Shown in pieces: positions 22,824 to 31,476 of a stretch of DNA of 64,000 nt. Below the pieces are notes generated by a model that saw nothing but the letters and a program-made list of their open reading frames with translations, was not told where the DNA came from and ran no database searches. Source of the DNA: Gammaproteobacteria bacterium UBA2965. GTDB lineage: Bacteria; Pseudomonadota; Gammaproteobacteria; Pseudomonadales; Azotimanducaceae. The stretch is taken from NCBI GenBank assembly GCA_002348385.1, contig DEBD01000005.1, forward strand, positions 9,743-73,742, given 5' to 3'. Within the stretch, counting starts at the first letter, position 1. Every line of letters begins with the position of its first letter. The position numbers were made by a program, and so were the translations under genes.

Positions 22824-24293
22824 ATGACCCGGCGACACGACCCAGACGGCCTGCGGCTGCCCATCAAGATCGACGCCACCTCCAACGGCGAGTTTCAACC
22901 CATCGAGATCTCCACAGCCAATCGCGAAGGCAATAAGCTCGCTCTGGAGCAGGCCTCGCAGAACGCGAGACGCACCGGCTTCAACCGACGCAGCTTTCTC
23001 ATCTCATCCTGCGGGGCCGCCACCACGCTGCTCGCTTTCAACGACGTCAACGCTCAAGCCGGCAAAACCGGCGGCAGCTTCGAGCTCGAGCCAGACGCCG
23101 CCTTCGATCCTGAGCTGGCCATGCACCACCTGTCGGGCGAAGAGTTCATCTTCGACGTGCAGGGGCACTTCGTGGACCCCAACGGACGTTGGATTCAGGA
23201 GAACCCGGACGCTGGGAGAGGGTTCATGTTCCAGGAAAAGGCCGGCTGCAGCCTGTTCGATGAAAACGTGCCCAACAGCCACCTCCAGTGCCTCGGCCCA
23301 CAGGAGTTTGTGAAGGACGTGTTTCTCGACAGCGACACCGACATGATGGTGCTGTCTTTCGTCCCGTCGACGAAGGCGACCGAACCGCTCACCATCGAGG
23401 AAGCGGACGCCACACGGCAGATCGTGGACGGACTGGAGGGCAACCAGCGGCTGCTGCTGCACGGCAGGGTCAATCCCAATCAGGATGGTGATCTGCAGGC
23501 CATGGACGAGCTGAAGGAACGCTGGAACGTTTGCGGCTGGAAGACCTACACCCAGTTCGGGCCCGGCGGCAAAGGCTTTTTCCTGTCGGATGAAGACACG
23601 GGTATCCCCTTCATCGAGAAAGCCATCGACCTGGGACTGAAAATCATCTGTGTACACAAAGGGCTGCCATTTGGACCGCATTCCTACGAACACAGCCAAT
23701 GCCACGACATCGGCGTGGTCGCGAAACGCTACCCGGATGTGAACTTCTTGGTTTACCACTCCGGTTTTGTCGCCAGCAAAGCTGAAGGGCCCTACGTTGG
23801 CAACGGATCTGGCGACGGCATCGACACGCTGGTGAAATCCCTCATCGACAACGACATCGCGCCTAACAGCAACGTTTACGCAGAGCTTGGAAGCACATGG
23901 CGCTTCGCCATGCGCGACCCCGACAACGCCGCGCACGTCCTCGGCAAACTCGTCAAGTACTGCGGCGAGAACAACGTGCTATGGGGAACGGATTCCATCT
24001 GGTACGGCTCGCCACAGGACCAGATTCAGGCACTGCGCACCTTCCAGATATCCAAGGAGTTTCAGGAACGGTTTGGCTACGCGCCGATGACCCCTCGTCT
24101 ACGGGCAAAGATTTTTGGGCTCAACGCCATGCCCGTATACGGCATCGACATGCAGGAGGCAAAGTTGCGCACAAGCCGAGACGAGGTATCGCACCATCGC
24201 GCCAACTACCTGAACCAACCCAACCCGCGCTACGCCACCTACGGGCCGAAAAACCGGCGTGAGTTCTTAAACCTCAAGAGGTGGGAAAGCTAG
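22824..24293 (+). CDS. Amidohydrolase_2 family protein with internal twin-arginine leader
   Basis: 489 residues. After an unusual hydrophilic stretch of about 50 residues comes FNRRSFLISSCGAATTLLAF, a twin-arginine signal with hydrophobic core, then the mature domain. The amidohydrolase part has FIFDVQGHFVDPNGRW in the first strand (Gln-Gly-His in place of the usual HxH), a region with IICVHKGLPFGPHSYEHSQC, and LWGTDSIWYGSPQDQIQAL near the end, which holds the Asp that acts in ACMSD and gamma-resorcylate decarboxylase types. Decarboxylase or hydrolase are both possible. It lies three bases before the AtuA-like gene. Confidence 0.85.
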   Translation: MTRRHDPDGLRLPIKIDATSNGEFQPIEISTANREGNKLALEQASQNARRTGFNRRSFLISSCGAATTLLAFNDVNAQAGKTGGSFELEPDAAFDPELAMHHLSGEEFIFDVQGHFVDPNGRWIQENPDAGRGFMFQEKAGCSLFDENVPNSHLQCLGPQEFVKDVFLDSDTDMMVLSFVPSTKATEPLTIEEADATRQIVDGLEGNQRLLLHGRVNPNQDGDLQAMDELKERWNVCGWKTYTQFGPGGKGFFLSDEDTGIPFIEKAIDLGLKIICVHKGLPFGPHSYEHSQCHDIGVVAKRYPDVNFLVYHSGFVASKAEGPYVGNGSGDGIDTLVKSLIDNDIAPNSNVYAELGSTWRFAMRDPDNAAHVLGKLVKYCGENNVLWGTDSIWYGSPQDQIQALRTFQISKEFQERFGYAPMTPRLRAKIFGLNAMPVYGIDMQEAKLRTSRDEVSHHRANYLNQPNPRYATYGPKNRREFLNLKRWES

Positions 24294-24296
24294 GTA

Positions 24297-25673
24297 GTGA
24301 GCACCGAACAACCGATCCGGGTACTTGCCACCTGTAACCTGGGTCTCGGCTTTTCTTACCGGGGCCTGAAGGCTGGCGTAGAACGCGAGCCGCATCTGAT
24401 CGCATGCGACGCGGGCAGTGCTGACTTCGGCCCCTACTTTCTCGGGACGGGCGAGGTGCAAAAAAGCAGAGCTACTCTCAAGCGCGACTTGTCGCTGCTG
24501 ATCCAGGCCGCACGCGAGATCGGCGTGCCATTCATTACCGGGTCGGCAGGCGGCGCGGGTGCGCGTCCACATGTGGACGCCACCGTCGATCTGGTGCGCG
24601 AGATCGCCCACGAACAAAGCCTGAACTTCAGGTTGGCCACCATTCCCGCTGACATTCCCCCGGCACTGGTTCGCGAACGCCTCGCTCAGGGACGCGTGAC
24701 CTCCCTGGGCCAGGTGGCGGACCTTACCGACGGAGCCATCGCCAGCTCCTCTGCCATTGTCGGCATGATGGGCGTCGAGCCATATATCAAAGCACTGGAG
24801 ATGGGCGCAGAGGTCATCGTAGCGGGTCGGTCTACCGATCCTGCGATCTTCGCCGGCGTACCCCTGCGCGCCGGCATTTCGCCTGGCAGCGCATGGCACG
24901 CTTCGAAATGCATCGACAAAGGCTATCTCGCCACCACTCGCCCGCAGGACGGGTCTCCCGTACTGGCAACCATTAGCAATGACGAGTTCGTCATTGAGCC
25001 TACCCGTGACGGTGCGCAGTGCACGGTAAAGAGTGTCGCGACCGTCACGCTGCACGAAAACCCCGATCCGTTTAGGGTCGCTCAGCCCACCGGAACCATC
25101 GACACGACCAATGCCACCTACCACCAGCACGACGAGCACTGCGTGCGCGTGACGGGCAGCGAGTACGCGCCGGCGCTGGAACCTACCATCAAACTCGAAG
25201 GCGCGGCGCTGGTCGGTTACCGCAAAATCCTCATCGCCGGCGTGCGAGATCCGCGGCTCATTGAGCGCTTCGATGAGTACCTGGATGCGTATCGGGCTGC
25301 CATCGCGCGTGCCGCCCGCAGTCTCGACATTAACGATGCAGACTACCGACTGCAGTTTCGAACCTACGGCAAGGATGCGGTGATGGGAAGCTTCGAACCG
25401 CTGCGCGACCGCCCGAGCCACGAGGTTGGCTTGATCGTCGACATTGTCGGCCGAACCCGGGAAATTGCTTCCGCGCTTGCCAGCCGGCTCGGCCCGTCGG
25501 GATCCAGGCTGGATATCGTGGGTCGCATGGGCGGTGGTGGCAATTTCGCCTATCCGTTCTCGCCGAGCCTCATTGACGTGGGTCCGGTGTACGAATGGAG
25601 CATCTGGCATCTCATGGGAATCGATGAGCCGGAGCTTGTCGATCTATTCCCGGTGGAAATGCAGGACGTGTGA
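24297..25673 (+). CDS. AtuA-like acyclic terpene utilisation family protein (DUF1446)
   Basis: 458 residues from a GTG start three bases after the amidohydrolase stop. RVLATCNLGLGFSYRGLKAG, LIACDAGSADFGPYFLGTGE, FITGSAGGAGARPHVDATVD and VEVIVAGRSTDPAIFAG-like VIVAGRSTDPAIFAGV are typical of the DUF1446/AtuA family. In Pseudomonas citronellolis AtuA is required for citronellol/geraniol growth, but its reaction is unknown. Rest of the atu or liu set is missing here. The last stop overlaps the next start as TGATG, so the DUF4387 protein is a constant partner. Confidence 0.9.
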   Translation: MSTEQPIRVLATCNLGLGFSYRGLKAGVEREPHLIACDAGSADFGPYFLGTGEVQKSRATLKRDLSLLIQAAREIGVPFITGSAGGAGARPHVDATVDLVREIAHEQSLNFRLATIPADIPPALVRERLAQGRVTSLGQVADLTDGAIASSSAIVGMMGVEPYIKALEMGAEVIVAGRSTDPAIFAGVPLRAGISPGSAWHASKCIDKGYLATTRPQDGSPVLATISNDEFVIEPTRDGAQCTVKSVATVTLHENPDPFRVAQPTGTIDTTNATYHQHDEHCVRVTGSEYAPALEPTIKLEGAALVGYRKILIAGVRDPRLIERFDEYLDAYRAAIARAARSLDINDADYRLQFRTYGKDAVMGSFEPLRDRPSHEVGLIVDIVGRTREIASALASRLGPSGSRLDIVGRMGGGGNFAYPFSPSLIDVGPVYEWSIWHLMGIDEPELVDLFPVEMQDV

Positions 25674-26014
25674 TGGATGAGCGCGGACCACTGAGACTCG
25701 ATGAACTTGCGAGCTTTATCAAGAGCACCAACGCGGGTGCTACCAAGCTGACCTTCGACATCGGATTCGCCGACGAGGAGACCTTTCGTGTCGCTCTAGA
25801 CAGCGGGGCAATCAACAAGGCGGTAGTCAGCGCACTCTACGGCGTTCCGCAAGACGCCATAGAGATCTATGAGTACGCGCCTGCCCAGATCATCAAGGTG
25901 ACCATCCCGAGATCCGTTATGTCCGGGGGCCTAGCAGAGCGAGACTTTGACGGCGTGCAGCAGTTTGCGCCGCTGCTGGATATTCCCGTGCCGTTGGACG
26001 AGCGCACCGGCTAG
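25673..26014 (+). CDS. DUF4387 protein, AtuA partner
   Basis: 113 residues from the ATG at 25673 (a GTG at 25670 is also in frame), overlapping the AtuA-like stop. RLDELASFIKSTNAGATKLT, FDIGFADEETFRVALDSGAI and VIKVTIPRSVMSGGLAERDF-like IIKVTIPRSVMSGGLAERDF match the DUF4387 family, which is found as a separate small gene or as a C-terminal domain of AtuA-like proteins. The role is unknown, probably a second subunit of one enzyme. Its TAG stop shares the tetranucleotide CTAG with the convergent CaiB gene. Confidence 0.9.
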   Translation: MDERGPLRLDELASFIKSTNAGATKLTFDIGFADEETFRVALDSGAINKAVVSALYGVPQDAIEIYEYAPAQIIKVTIPRSVMSGGLAERDFDGVQQFAPLLDIPVPLDERTG

Positions 26015-28251
26015 CCACCCCACGTTTCACCTACCGTCTCCGGATCCAGTTCGAATTCGGCGGGTGGCGTTCCTTCCCGGCGCTCAGCGCCACGCCAGTC
26101 CGCGAAACCCCCGATCAAGCGTAGGCGCCCCACCGTAGTCGAGTGCACCACCTTGGTATAGCGTTGATCACGCAGAAATGGATCGTCGAACTCGACGCGT
26201 TCGAGCACCTGACATGCCGGCACGCCCGCGGCAGCCAGCGCAACCACCCAATCTTCCACGCTGCGCTCTGCAATCAGAGCGGCTATGGCTGCGGCAAGCT
26301 CGGATTCGTCGGCGTCGGCCGGTCCGGCGTAGTTCAATACGCTCACCAGCGCGCTGCGCTGCTCTGAGGTGCGCGCCGAAATCGCAATCCAGCGATCGCT
26401 GGCCCGATAATAACGCTGCCACGGATTAGGCCCGGGATGGTCCACCCCACCCCACGCACGTGCTGGTCGACCTTCGTAGGTCGTCAGTTCACCGCTCTGC
26501 AGCAAGGTGGACACCGCAGCAAGGGAAGTGAACACACGCTGCGATTCACCAGTGATTTCGCGCACATACAGAGCCGCCAGAGTCCCGCAGGCACCTATGG
26601 CCCCTGTGGTCACATCGTGCACTGGTGCGTTTGCGGTGATCGGTCGACCATCGCCTCCCTGCACCGCCGCTAACCCGCTGAGCGTCTGCAGCAGTGGGTC
26701 AAAACCTGGAAGATCCGCCCACGCGCCCACCTGTCCGAAAGCTGTGACCGAGCATCGCACCAGATTGCCGTTGGCCCGCTCATACACGTGAGGCCCCAAC
26801 TGCAGGCGTTCAAGGCTGGCAGGTAATAAGTTGTCCACCGCTACGTCCGCCTGAGAAACCAATTCAAGAAATCGCGCCCGTTGCTCGGCATCGCGCAGGT
26901 TGAGTTTGACCGTCCGCTTGTGCTCGTTGACGATGGCATAAGGTGCGGTGAACACACCGTAGGGGTCACCCGCAGGGCTTTCCACCTTGATGACCTCCGC
27001 ACCGTGTGTGGCCAGCAAGCTAGATACGAAGGGCCCAGCGAGAAACGTGGAAGCGTCCACCACGCGCAATCCCGCCAGCGGGAGCGTGTGCTGATCAAGC
27101 CGCTCATTCTCAGGACGCTCGGGGGTCACGCCCTGCCACACATCACGGATATCCGCATAGCTACCGGGTTGCGGCGCCGGGCCCGCATGGCCCGGCGTAT
27201 TCGACAGGTCCATAAAGAGACCCGGAGTAAGCAGTTGACCCACCGATGGATGGGCTGCGCGCACCGGCGGGCAGGCGCCGGCAACCACCTCCCCTTCGAG
27301 CCAGGCACTAGGATCCAGCAGCGGCGCTATAGGTACATCGGCCGCCCTGAACGCGTCGAGCCAATCAACGGACGAGCGCGTTTTGAATACGACTTCTAGC
27401 TCCGCTGATACCAGCTTTGCAATCTCAGGGCGCAGGATGTTCGTGAAGTCGCCGGCAACGTCTTCGCGCACCATAACGTCCATACGCCCGAGTACATCGA
27501 GCGCGCGAAAGAACAATTCGGGAGATAGCGCGCCGAGGAATATCCATTTCTCATCGCCACACTGATACAAACGAAACTGGCAGCCACCGCCAACTACCTT
27601 GCCGGTAGAGATGATGGGCGGGCCGTCGATGGACGCGGTCATGAGCGTACACAGCGCCGCGCCCGCTGCTTGCAGCCCAGTAACCGTAGCCGCGCGCCCC
27701 CAACCGTCCCGTGCGCGCGCCAACAAGCCAGCCAATGCAGCGGCCGCCGACATCGCGCCATGCAGATGCAACCGCGTAGGTACAACGGACGCGACGGGGC
27801 GTTCTTCAGTTGCTGGATGGTGCGCTGCGAACCCTGAGACCGCATCCAGCAACAAAGCATCATGCGGCAGGTGCGCCCATCGTCCGCCCGCAGAGATCGG
27901 CGGCATCCAAATGTGTATCAGCCCCGGCGCGGCGGCGGCCATTGTTGCGGCATCCAACCCCTGAAGTTCAAGCTGCCCGGGATGGGTGTCGGCCAGCAGG
28001 ATGTCCGCTCTTTGCGCCAGCCGGCACAACTCCACCGCGCGTTCCGATGGATCTTCCAAGGAGTCGACCAACGTCTTCCCGCGATTCCAACACAAGAATC
28101 CGGGCAGCGCTTTTTCGTCGGGCAACTGGGTTGATACCGGCCGCACGACCTGCGCGCCAAGGTCTGCCAACAGCATTCCCGCCGTCTGCCCGGCGATGCC
28201 CGTGCTCAGCTCTAGAACCCGAATGTCTGTCAGCGGCGGCGTAGTCACCAC
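26011..28251 (-). CDS. Double-domain CaiB/BaiF CoA-transferase family protein
   Basis: 746 residues, roughly twice the usual length, with two CaiB domains. Domain 1 (about 1-370) begins DIRVLELSTGIAGQTAGMLL, with a His-Asp catalytic-like HDALLLDAVSGF; domain 2 (about 395-746) begins LRVVDASTFLAGPFVSSLLA, with VIKVESPAGDPYG, KRTVKLNLRD and the catalytic-like GFDPLLQTLSGLAAVQGGDG. Family III CoA-transferases move CoA between carboxylic acids and can also racemise. I prefer the GTG at 28251 because AGGAG lies eight bases upstream; an ATG at 28278 is in frame. It may act on the product of the AtuA block. Confidence 0.88.
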   Translation of the reverse strand: MVTTPPLTDIRVLELSTGIAGQTAGMLLADLGAQVVRPVSTQLPDEKALPGFLCWNRGKTLVDSLEDPSERAVELCRLAQRADILLADTHPGQLELQGLDAATMAAAAPGLIHIWMPPISAGGRWAHLPHDALLLDAVSGFAAHHPATEERPVASVVPTRLHLHGAMSAAAALAGLLARARDGWGRAATVTGLQAAGAALCTLMTASIDGPPIISTGKVVGGGCQFRLYQCGDEKWIFLGALSPELFFRALDVLGRMDVMVREDVAGDFTNILRPEIAKLVSAELEVVFKTRSSVDWLDAFRAADVPIAPLLDPSAWLEGEVVAGACPPVRAAHPSVGQLLTPGLFMDLSNTPGHAGPAPQPGSYADIRDVWQGVTPERPENERLDQHTLPLAGLRVVDASTFLAGPFVSSLLATHGAEVIKVESPAGDPYGVFTAPYAIVNEHKRTVKLNLRDAEQRARFLELVSQADVAVDNLLPASLERLQLGPHVYERANGNLVRCSVTAFGQVGAWADLPGFDPLLQTLSGLAAVQGGDGRPITANAPVHDVTTGAIGACGTLAALYVREITGESQRVFTSLAAVSTLLQSGELTTYEGRPARAWGGVDHPGPNPWQRYYRASDRWIAISARTSEQRSALVSVLNYAGPADADESELAAAIAALIAERSVEDWVVALAAAGVPACQVLERVEFDDPFLRDQRYTKVVHSTTVGRLRLIGGFADWRGAERREGTPPAEFELDPETVGETWGG

Positions 28252-28394
28252 GATGCCCTCTCCTTTTTGCGGTTTCATTCGACCCGAACCGATCGACAGA
28301 TGCCGTGGAGCGCTGTCCGCCGTCGCTCGCGAGGCGTTGTATACCCAGTCCGAGTGTGCCTAAACTCACGCTTCGTCCATACGCACAATCAATT

Positions 28395-29417
28395 ATGGCA
28401 GTCTCTTTTGGTATAGCTAGCAAACCACTGCCGAAAGACGAGTTCGTTCGATGGGTATCCAACGCAGAAGCTGCAGGCTTCGACTTGGTCTGCACCGGCG
28501 ACTCTCCCGCACTGCTCAGGGATCAGTACGTGGCGCTGACGCTGCTGGCACTCAACACCAGCACTTGCAAGATCGGCAGCTTCATCACCAATCCGGTTTC
28601 CAGACATCCAACCATTACCGCTGGTGCGAGCAGCACGCTCAACGAACTGTCTAACGGGCGCTTTCGTATCGGCATCAGCACCGGTGACAGCGGCCTGCTC
28701 AATCTCGGCCTGAAACGATCAACGCTTGCACGCCTGGAAGAATACGTACTCACCATGCAGCAGTTGTGGCGGGAATCCGAGGCACCCTACCGGGGAGGAA
28801 CGGCACGCCTGGTGTGGACCGATCAAGCGGTGCCCATCTACCTGGCGGCCGGCGGACCCAAAGCGCTCGAACTGGCCGGGCGCATCGCCGATGGGGTCTA
28901 CATTACCCTTGGGCTCACACCGAGCGCCATCGACGGCGCGCTATTGCACTTAGAAAAGGGCGCCAAACAGTCCGGGCGTACCCTGGACGATCTCGACATC
29001 TGGTGGCACGTGCGCGCCAACATCGACGACGATTACGACACCTCGGTGCGCGGCTGCCTGTCGGCCCTTGGCGGTATCGCGCACCACACCTTTCAGGCCG
29101 GCGTGGAAGGAAAGTTCCTTCCTAAGGAATTTCAGGCGCCCATCGCCGAACTGGCGCGCCGCTACGACTCCCGGACCCACACCTTCATCAGTGACGATGG
29201 CGGCTTGAATCCCAACGAGCAACTAGTGGTAGACCTCGGCCTGCAGGACTTTCTGAGCCACAACTTCGCCATGGTCGGCACGCCCTCGGACTGGATATCG
29301 AGAGCGGGAGAGCTCGAGAAGCTCGGCGTGAACCAGCTGGCGTTTGCAGCCGTAGTGCCCGACCTCAACGCCTTCATCCACCAGGTGGGGCAAGACGTCA
29401 TCCCGCATCTGGGCTGA
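28395..29417 (+). CDS. LLM class flavin/F420-dependent oxidoreductase
   Basis: 340 residues from the ATG at 28395: MAVSFGIASKPLPKDEFVRW. Pattern of the LLM barrel: AGFDLVCTGDSPALLRDQYV, CKIGSFITNPVSRHPTITAG and the NGRFRIGISTGDSGLLNLGL block, with PIYLAAGGPKALELAGRIAD and a C-terminal FAMVGTPSDWISRAGELEKL. This resembles F420-dependent methylene-tetrahydromethanopterin reductase-like actinobacterial proteins. It diverges from the double CaiB gene and converges with the next LLM gene at 29456. Substrate unknown. Confidence 0.88.
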   Translation: MAVSFGIASKPLPKDEFVRWVSNAEAAGFDLVCTGDSPALLRDQYVALTLLALNTSTCKIGSFITNPVSRHPTITAGASSTLNELSNGRFRIGISTGDSGLLNLGLKRSTLARLEEYVLTMQQLWRESEAPYRGGTARLVWTDQAVPIYLAAGGPKALELAGRIADGVYITLGLTPSAIDGALLHLEKGAKQSGRTLDDLDIWWHVRANIDDDYDTSVRGCLSALGGIAHHTFQAGVEGKFLPKEFQAPIAELARRYDSRTHTFISDDGGLNPNEQLVVDLGLQDFLSHNFAMVGTPSDWISRAGELEKLGVNQLAFAAVVPDLNAFIHQVGQDVIPHLG

Positions 29418-29455
29418 ACGGGCCTGGGCGCGCTCCCCGTGACGCGACTTCCAAT

Positions 29456-30202
29456 CTAAACCAGCGCGCGAACGCCTTCCGGGTCGGGCGCTCCCGGCAT
29501 GAACATGATCACCGCGTCATCAAAGCCAAATTCAGCGTACTGCTGCAGGCGTTCACCCAGAGCACCGAGATCGGTCTTCGCGGTAACCAGAATGGTGGTG
29601 ACGATGGCCCGCTGGCCACCGGCCTCCCTGTAGCGGTCCAGGCGTGCGCGAAGCTCCTCCGCATTGCGAAAACGTGCAGATGCGATCCATCCATCGAAGT
29701 CGCGCGCGGCTCTTTCAATGTCACTGCCCCAGGTACCGTAAAAGATACGCGGCGCGGGCGTTGGGATTGGATTCAGCGAAAATTCACTTCCCTCGCCCGT
29801 CTTAACAAGCTTGCGAACCAGAGAAAGATTGTCGTGCAACGTGCGCAAGCGCGCCGAATAGTCCCTGTCCAACACCTCGAAATCCGTCTCCGTGGAACCA
29901 GCCCCCACGCCCAAGATGCAGCGATCGCCGCACACCTCGACCAGCGACAGGACCCGGTGTGCCAGGTCTGCCGGGTGATACAAGGGCACCTGCACGATGC
30001 TGGTGCCGAGTTCCAAGCCCTCGGTCACGCTGGCCGCCGCGGCCAAAGCCACAAACGGATCGATCATGAACACGCCGCGCCCGATTGAGCTGGCAGCCCA
30101 CAGGCTTTCGTAGCCACAGCCCGCATAGCGACGCGCACGCTCGGTGAGCGGGGTTTCCAATGGCTCAGCGGAAAACGGAGCCAGCATCGCACCCAACCTC
30201 AT
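29456..30202 (-). CDS. LLM class flavin-dependent oxidoreductase (short form)
   Basis: 248 residues, shorter than most LLM proteins by about 80, though both ends look complete. MRLGAMLAPFSAEPLETPLT, YESLWAASSIGRGVFMIDPF, LGTSIVQVPLYHPADLAHRV and DRCILGVGAGSTETDFEVLD are the barrel strands. The missing part is the large insertion loop region. Short LLM proteins of this sort exist in actinobacteria and proteobacteria. It overlaps the region upstream of the CaiB gene at 30274 by divergent transcription. Confidence 0.85.
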   Translation of the reverse strand: MRLGAMLAPFSAEPLETPLTERARRYAGCGYESLWAASSIGRGVFMIDPFVALAAAASVTEGLELGTSIVQVPLYHPADLAHRVLSLVEVCGDRCILGVGAGSTETDFEVLDRDYSARLRTLHDNLSLVRKLVKTGEGSEFSLNPIPTPAPRIFYGTWGSDIERAARDFDGWIASARFRNAEELRARLDRYREAGGQRAIVTTILVTAKTDLGALGERLQQYAEFGFDDAVIMFMPGAPDPEGVRALV

Positions 30203-30273
30203 CGCACATCCTTCAAATCACTTGCCGACGTCAGTATGCTCCACTCAACACTAGAACACACTGTGGAGCACCC

Positions 30274-31455
30274 GTGCTCGATAGGCTGCGCGTCATTGAA
30301 TTTTCCACCATGGTTGCAGGTCCGGCGGCCGCCGGGCTGCTGGCCGATTGGGGGGCGGACGTGGTCAAGATCGAACCCCACAGCGGCGATCCGATGCGCG
30401 GCACCGGTGGGCTGCTCGGCTCGACCAGCTTCGACCTGCATAGCCGCGGGAAACGCTCCATTGCGCTGAGCACTAAGAGCCCAGAGTTTCGCGAGATTAT
30501 CATCCGCCTGGTCCAGGATGCCGACGTCTTCATCACCAACATGCTGCCCGGTCAGCTTACCGCGCTGCAGCTCGACTACGACGACCTCGCCGCCATCAAT
30601 CCACGGCTGGTATACGGCCAGGTTTCCAGCTTCAGCCGCCAGGGTCCGGACAAAGACCGCCCCGCCACTGACAATCTGGGCTTCTGGGCACGCGGTGGCG
30701 GCACCGGTTTGCTCACTCAAAAGGGCCGTGACCCGCTGCCCATACGCCAGGCGGTGGGGGACCGCATTACCGGACTGTCGGCATGCACCGGCATACTGGC
30801 CGCCCTATTGGAACGTGAGTCCACCGGGGTAGGCCGTCTTGTCGACGTGTCGCTGCTGCGCTCCGGGGTATGGGCGTTCAGCACCGACGTCACCAACCAA
30901 CTCAGCCGCGGACGGGTGGGATCGAGCAAGGGACGCCACGAGCAGGTGATGCCGCTGGCCAACTACTTCAAGACCAAAGACGGTCGCTGGCTGCAGCTGC
31001 ACACGAGCCTGGAGCAGCTCGCACCTGCCCTCGGGCAACCGCAGTTGGTGGACGACCCGCGTTGGGCGGACCCGAAATCGATGCGTGACAACGGTGCCGA
31101 GCTGGTAGACGCGATCGACGCTCTGTTCTGCGAGCTGGACTTCTCTGACGTGAGCCAACGCCTGGAACAAGCGGGCGTGCGATGGGAACCGGTACAAAGC
31201 ATGGCCGAGCTGGTGCAAGATGAGCAGGCCATTGCGGCCGGCTGTTTCGTCGAAGTGCCACACCCCACGCAAGCCGGCGAGATGCAAACCCAGGTGGCCG
31301 GGCCACCCACGTTCTACGCGAACGGAGAGCCGCTGAAGCCTCAGCTTGGCAAGCCGCCTCGCATCGGCGAGCACACCCGCGCCATTCTGGCAGAGATTGG
31401 CTACCCCGACGAAGACATCGAACGCCTGGTTGCCAACGGCACCATTCCCGCGTAG
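30274..31455 (+). CDS. CaiB/BaiF CoA-transferase family protein
   Basis: 393 residues from a GTG at 30274 (GTGGAG eight bases before). VLDRLRVIEFSTMVAGPAAA, VVKIEPHSGDPMRGTGG, RSIALSTKSPEF, FITNMLPGQLTALQLDYDDL and RLVYGQVSSFSRQGPDKD follow the family III transferase order. The usual catalytic Asp is in the segment DNLGFWARGGGTG, where the aligned position is less clear than in domain 2 of the protein at 26011. It is the first gene of a plus-strand set with transporter, HAD protein and two acyl-CoA dehydrogenases, so it probably makes the CoA ester of the imported acid. Confidence 0.9.
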   Translation: MLDRLRVIEFSTMVAGPAAAGLLADWGADVVKIEPHSGDPMRGTGGLLGSTSFDLHSRGKRSIALSTKSPEFREIIIRLVQDADVFITNMLPGQLTALQLDYDDLAAINPRLVYGQVSSFSRQGPDKDRPATDNLGFWARGGGTGLLTQKGRDPLPIRQAVGDRITGLSACTGILAALLERESTGVGRLVDVSLLRSGVWAFSTDVTNQLSRGRVGSSKGRHEQVMPLANYFKTKDGRWLQLHTSLEQLAPALGQPQLVDDPRWADPKSMRDNGAELVDAIDALFCELDFSDVSQRLEQAGVRWEPVQSMAELVQDEQAIAAGCFVEVPHPTQAGEMQTQVAGPPTFYANGEPLKPQLGKPPRIGEHTRAILAEIGYPDEDIERLVANGTIPA

Positions 31456-31476
31456 TCGAAATCGCAACCCATACTC

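Noticed and set aside
24297..25673. Complete acyclic terpene (citronellol/geraniol) pathway
   Set aside because: Only AtuA-like and DUF4387 proteins are found; AtuCF carboxylase and Liu genes are missing.
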